Below, in pieces: positions 60,645 to 64,000 of a stretch of 64,000 nt of DNA. Numbering within the stretch: the first letter of the stretch is position 1; each line of letters starts with the position of its first letter. The notes below the pieces were generated by a model that saw nothing but the letters and a program-made list of their open reading frames with translations, did not search any database and was not told the origin of the DNA. A program made the position numbers and the translations under genes. The DNA is from Nitrospira sp. (GTDB taxonomy: Bacteria > Nitrospirota > Nitrospiria > Nitrospirales > Nitrospiraceae). The stretch is taken from NCBI GenBank assembly GCA_030653545.1, contig JAURZE010000022.1:434001-498000 (forward strand), read 5' to 3'.

Positions 60645-60991
60645 TGAATCCCCCTTGTGGCATGGATCACTTATTCAAATAGTGTCTCAAGCGAGATGTC
60701 CGGTCTGGTCAATACAGCTCACTATCATAGTTACACCATGGCCATGTTCGAGCCGCTTTCCCGGCGAGTGGCAACTCCATTCTTGTGAAACGTCGTTCGC
60801 TTCTCGTCTTTCTAATCGATAGCCTTCCATTACCAGATCCGTTTCACGTTTCACGAACGACGAATCTGCCTCCCCCCACACTCCGCAGCGCCTTGAGCAT
60901 TTCAATGGAACGGGGTAGACTTCTTGCGGTCATCAATAGGAAGGCGCTAGCGTAGCGGCTTCCTCTCACCTCCCACAAAAGGCAGATCCCC
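60645..60991. other. Gap with a decayed repeat
   Basis: In 347 bp only a degenerate repeat core (GAGCCGCTTTCCCGGCGAGT, about 60748-60767) and no gene are seen. Confidence 0.5.
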
Positions 60992-61450
60992 ATGAAGCAG
61001 TTATTCACATCCTCAATGGCCATTATGATCGGTGTGGTGCTGGCGGTTCCCCCCCACGCGTTCGGGCAGAGTGTTCCGCCGGTGGTGATGCAGAAAGTTC
61101 ACGCGGCGAAGAAGCAGGTCAAGACGATCGGCATGGAGGAGTATCGCAAAGTCGTGGAGAGTCCGGGTGATGCGCTGATCGTGGATGTGCGCGAGCCGAA
61201 CGAGTTTGCCGCCGGGCATGTGCCGGGGGCGATCAACATTCCCCGCGGAGTTCTCGAATTCCAAATCTGGAAGCAGGTGGGCTTTCCGGCTAACCCCGAC
61301 CTTGGGCGAAATGTGATCCTTCAATGCCAAAGCGGCAACCGCGCCTCACTAGCCGCCCAGTCGCTAGCTGAGTTGGGATTCACACACACAACTGCGGTGG
61401 TGATGCCCCTCGAGGACTGGCAACAGGCCGGCCATCCGTTTGTGAAGTAG
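60992..61450 (+). CDS. Exported rhodanese-domain protein
   Basis: The 152-aa protein has a signal peptide (IMIGVVLAVPPHAFGQ) and one rhodanese domain with VDVREPNEFAAGHVPGAINIPRG and the active-site loop QCQSGNRASL (Cys112). It would transfer sulfur in the periplasm. It is separated from other sulfur-relay candidates (TusA at 177, ETHE1 at 37634). Confidence 0.92.
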   Translation: MKQLFTSSMAIMIGVVLAVPPHAFGQSVPPVVMQKVHAAKKQVKTIGMEEYRKVVESPGDALIVDVREPNEFAAGHVPGAINIPRGVLEFQIWKQVGFPANPDLGRNVILQCQSGNRASLAAQSLAELGFTHTTAVVMPLEDWQQAGHPFVK

Positions 61451-61537
61451 GCCTTCGCCGATACGTTGAAGAGACCTCCGGAAGGGAACGAGAGGCGACG
61501 ACAGTCTATTTGACTATCGGTTCAGCACTCGGTGGAG

Positions 61538-61894
61538 TCATTCCTGAATCGACGGCCGCTGAACCGCGGTCTGCTGAACCTCCGGCATCGGCAATCGGCC
61601 TTCCGCCTCTTTGCACGTCGTCCAGGGATGCAGCGCGGCGCCGACACCGGCTCCGGCCATGGCCACCGGAATCGACACGATAAACAGCGGAACTCCGATG
61701 CCGTACCCGACCCATTGCAGCGCCACACTCCCACGATCCTGACCTGCTTCAACGACGCGTTCGGCCGGGTACAAAGGGAACGTGCCGTACTCACTCCCGA
61801 GGCTGGCACTCTCAGCCAGAGACCGGCAGCGGGCGTCGCTCAGCGAAGGCGACAGAAGCATCGCGACCATCAGCAGTATCCCATACACCTTCAT
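61538..61894 (-). CDS. Exported protein of unknown function
   Basis: The 118-aa protein starts with a signal peptide (MKVYGILLMVAMLLSPSLSDA) and has a hydrophobic segment VGYGIGVPLFIVSIPVAMAGAGVGAALHPW, so it may be membrane inserted. GGAGGGGG precedes the ATG. No family recognised. Confidence 0.65.
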   Translation of the reverse strand: MKVYGILLMVAMLLSPSLSDARCRSLAESASLGSEYGTFPLYPAERVVEAGQDRGSVALQWVGYGIGVPLFIVSIPVAMAGAGVGAALHPWTTCKEAEGRLPMPEVQQTAVQRPSIQE

Positions 61895-62255
61895 GCGTTC
61901 CCCCTCCACACAATCCATAACCCGCACCAGATCATGATGCCCTCACCTGTCACATAGTTTCAGCAACCGGCCATGACCGCCTCTTTGCAAACAGCAAACC
62001 TAATTTCACAAAGGATTGGAGAGATCGAAGAAATGCAGCCGGATGCAGGCCAATCGCTTATTTCTCATTCATCGCGGAGCCGACGTCCACGCGACTTCTC
62101 ATTCCATGAGTGTTTTCGCTCAACCCGCACAGTGCGGATATGACCATCTTCACAGGTGGAAAGCGAACGGCCGATCAGGGTTGTCTTGCAGGAGCAGTCA
62201 GCTGCCGAACGGGCGCCGTGCAGAAAGACGAGACTCTCCGCACGGCTCACGGCGG
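61895..62255. other. 361-bp stretch without a clear gene
   Basis: A 36-codon plus-strand frame (62032-62142) and a 61-codon minus-strand frame (62065-62250) overlap here; neither has a family match that I can support. Confidence 0.45.
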
Positions 62256-62858
62256 TTACTTCATTTTTCTGGGGTCTTGATACACCATGAGATGCGCATA
62301 CGGGGTGCCCTCAAACATGATGTAGACTCCTGACGGGTTCGGCGCGACCGGCAGCTTCGTGCCTGCGGCATCAAACGGCCACATGAGCATCCAGTGTGGA
62401 GGTTCGGAGACATTTTTCGCTCCATCTGCCGACATCACCACTTGGCCGCTTTTTTCAAAGTGCGAACCGCCGCGGGCCATATAGGCGATTCCCGGAACTG
62501 TGTTCGTCGGCTTCTGGGCGTTATTCATCAAATCAGTCATCCATTGCTGCGCAGCCGCATCCATGCACATCGGATCCGGAGCCGGCAGGTTCAGGACCGT
62601 AGGAATGCACGTGAAACCGTTGGCGCTCTTTCGCGCTTCGGTCAGCTTTCCATCCGCACCGAACACCATCACGCCGGCGTCTTTCGAAATGAGCGGCGTC
62701 GCCGCGCTCAACGCGAGGGCGGCCTGTTCCTGCACAGACATGGCTTTGACTTCCTTCACGGAGGCCCCCTGCTTCGGCGCTTTATCCGCCGCGAGGACGA
62801 CGGCCGGTATGGCGAGACAACAGGCAACCATACCGGCAAACAACATTGGCTTACTCAT
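62256..62858 (-). CDS. Exported protein of unknown function
   Basis: The 200-aa protein has a signal peptide ending VVLA-A and a mature part with QEQAALALSAATPLISKDAGVMVFGADGKLTEAR, TCIPTVLNLPAPDPMCMDAAAQQWMTDLMN and PPHWMLMWPFDA...GVYIMFEGTPYAHLMVYQDPRK. Two Cys and several Met are present. It resembles secreted proteins of unknown role found with stress genes. AAGGAGG precedes the ATG. Confidence 0.75.
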   Translation of the reverse strand: MSKPMLFAGMVACCLAIPAVVLAADKAPKQGASVKEVKAMSVQEQAALALSAATPLISKDAGVMVFGADGKLTEARKSANGFTCIPTVLNLPAPDPMCMDAAAQQWMTDLMNNAQKPTNTVPGIAYMARGGSHFEKSGQVVMSADGAKNVSEPPHWMLMWPFDAAGTKLPVAPNPSGVYIMFEGTPYAHLMVYQDPRKMK

Positions 62859-62980
62859 CGCACCCTCCTTGGTTAAAGATATGATGACGTACGGAGGAGA
62901 TCATGCCGGCAGACCAGGAACAGGAAGCCTATCGATACAAACCGCACCAGCGAAGCGCGGCGCCGAGCGGGACTTGAGCC

Positions 62981-63412
62981 CTACTGCTCATAATTCTCGA
63001 CGATCTCCGGCGGGCGAATTCCCGCCTCGTTCGGATCAAGCCCGACGTCGCGAAGTGCTCGTCGCTGGCGCAAGAGATCCCAGCACTGATCCAGTTCGAC
63101 CCTGACTTGCGCCAGCCGCTTCCGATCAGCTTTGGGATGCGCTCTAAGCTCGTGCAATTGGTGCTCTTCTTCGACCAGGCGCTGAATGTGAGTGAGGACC
63201 GGCTGATCTTCGATTTGATTCTCCACGAGAACCTCCTCCAGCCCGGACGTAGTCGGCATGAATATGTTTTGATCGTACGCCCCCACCAACTTTCGGTCAA
63301 CTGACGCGGCGACCCATTTGATGACTGGAGAAATCAGACCAGTCGTGCCGTTCACCTTGTCCGAAAGAGTGCGGTCGGCAATGTCGAAGGGCTCGCCGAA
63401 CGTGGAATTCAA
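62981..63412 (-). CDS. DUF2630-type small protein
   Basis: The 143-aa frame ends with VLTHIQRLVEEEHQLHELRAHPKADRKRLAQVRVELDQCWDLLRQRRALRDVGLDPNEAGIRPPEIVENYEQ, the DUF2630 pattern (about 80 residues). The N-terminal 50 residues are unlike it; the start may be TTG at 63412, or ATG at 63259, neither with a convincing Shine-Dalgarno. Function unknown. Confidence 0.65.
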   Translation of the reverse strand: MNSTFGEPFDIADRTLSDKVNGTTGLISPVIKWVAASVDRKLVGAYDQNIFMPTTSGLEEVLVENQIEDQPVLTHIQRLVEEEHQLHELRAHPKADRKRLAQVRVELDQCWDLLRQRRALRDVGLDPNEAGIRPPEIVENYEQ

Positions 63413-63528
63413 GGGAGGCTGGAGAAGTCGCAGGCCGATCGCCAGTGCGTCCTTGACGAGGGAATAACTCTTGGCAGCGTCTATCCGATTGAGGATTCTC
63501 TGTCCCTCTGATGAATCCTCCTCAATGA

Positions 63529-64000
63529 TTACTTATTAGTCAACTCGCAAGGAACAATGGCCTCTGCGAGCTCTTCGAAATGAGTGCTCCATTCCAGCAG
63601 CGGCCTGATCAAACCGGGTATATGCCCTCCGATGTTCCCGCGCGCAGAATTGCCTTGCTTACTTTCCACCACTTGGAACATCACAGCCTCGTGTTCCTCA
63701 ATATCAACCTCCCTCGTTTGCAAGGTTCGGCAAAACACGCTGACAAAATACGTTCCCTCAGTGAGCAAGTGACCGGGCACGGTTCCCTGACTCATATACT
63801 TTCCGATAGTTCGAGGACAATCTCTCCAAGCGCTATTAACCTCATACGCCAGGAACAGCAGATCGCCCTTTTCATTGAACAGTCCGAAATGAGGGGCGAG
63901 AATGAGACCTGGTTGAAGCACCTCGTATTCCAACTCCACACTGAACGGCCTGCTGATGTCGATGACATTGGCAATCGCTCTGTGATCATTGTGAATGCGT
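63529..64000 (-). CDS. C-terminal Wzt-like carbohydrate-binding domain, 5' end outside the window
   Basis: The open frame continues to the window edge and reads NDHRAIANVIDISRPFSVELEYEVLQPGLILAPHFGLFNEKGDLLF, then NSAWRDCPRTIGKYMSQGTVPGHLLTEGTYFVSVF and IPGLIRPLLEW. This jelly-roll is the cargo-binding C-terminus of Wzt-type ATP-binding subunits that export O-antigen or related polysaccharides. The ATPase domain would lie outside the window. It fits the nearby glycan genes. Confidence 0.8.
   Translation of the reverse strand, partial: RIHNDHRAIANVIDISRPFSVELEYEVLQPGLILAPHFGLFNEKGDLLFLAYEVNSAWRDCPRTIGKYMSQGTVPGHLLTEGTYFVSVFCRTLQTREVDIEEHEAVMFQVVESKQGNSARGNIGGHIPGLIRPLLEWSTHFEELAEAIVPCELTNK

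Noticed and set aside
62032-62142. 36-codon frame as a small gene
   Set aside because: GGAGAG is placed too far and the peptide is Arg/Ser-rich without a family; evidence is insufficient.

Overview
The window reads like chromosomal DNA of a Nitrospira-type bacterium (phylum Nitrospirota). This rests on a G+C-rich core whose gene order runs rplM-rpsI-argC-argJ-rpsB-tsf-pyrH-frr-alr behind two BFN (bifunctional nuclease) genes, a short EF-Ts of 198 aa, and many small exported proteins of unknown function. The species is an inference; no rRNA or other decisive marker is present.

Layout. 0-10.7 kb is core housekeeping: a TusA-like sulfur carrier, tRNA-Leu(CAA), a YggX-like protein, two tandem BFN genes, ribosomal proteins L13/S9, arginine synthesis (argC, argJ), S2/EF-Ts/UMP kinase/ribosome recycling factor, and alanine racemase. 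10.7-16.3 kb holds a FadL-type porin behind a large membrane hybrid histidine kinase, a thiamine-binding-type protein and a siroheme-synthase dehydrogenase domain. 16.3-25.2 kb carries small redox and cofactor genes (stand-alone CcmI-like domain, HNH nuclease, Rieske protein, 2Fe-2S ferredoxin, MoaB, CBS protein, MDR dehydrogenase, PhzF). Six full and several partial copies of one palindromic element are scattered between them, each ending beside the stop codon of a minus-strand gene. 23.5-29.1 kb has three radical SAM genes, two of them tandem paralogues.

29-42 kb is accessory DNA: three toxin-antitoxin modules, an orphan antitoxin, an A+T-richer CHAT-fold protease, a small Gly/Ala-rich membrane-type protein apparently cut by a RAYT (REP-associated tyrosine transposase) element with matching terminal inverted repeats, a sterol-desaturase-type hydroxylase, a persulfide-dioxygenase-type metallohydrolase, and many decayed copies of a second intergenic repeat.

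42-51 kb contains a threonine ammonia-lyase gene with what looks like a full attenuation leader (promoter, Thr/Ile-rich leader peptide, terminator). It also holds remnants of a duplicated cyclase/lipoprotein pair whose intact copy lies at 57-58 kb, an isolated phage-tail-sheath C-terminal domain, a beta-propeller protein, and an AraC/methyltransferase/AhpD-like group. 51-64 kb looks like cell-surface or polysaccharide functions (phosphodiesterase-type AP-superfamily enzyme, Gfo/Idh/MocA oxidoreductase, GT4 glycosyltransferase, SGNH hydrolase, eight-repeat Ig-like lipoprotein, rhodanese) and ends inside a gene resembling the C-terminal domain of the polysaccharide exporter ATPase Wzt.

The least-explained signals are the palindromic element family with covarying arms and a conserved C.C mismatch, the ilvA attenuator, the CHAT protease locus beside the RAYT-truncated gene, the triple radical SAM cluster, and the isolated mini tail-sheath protein.
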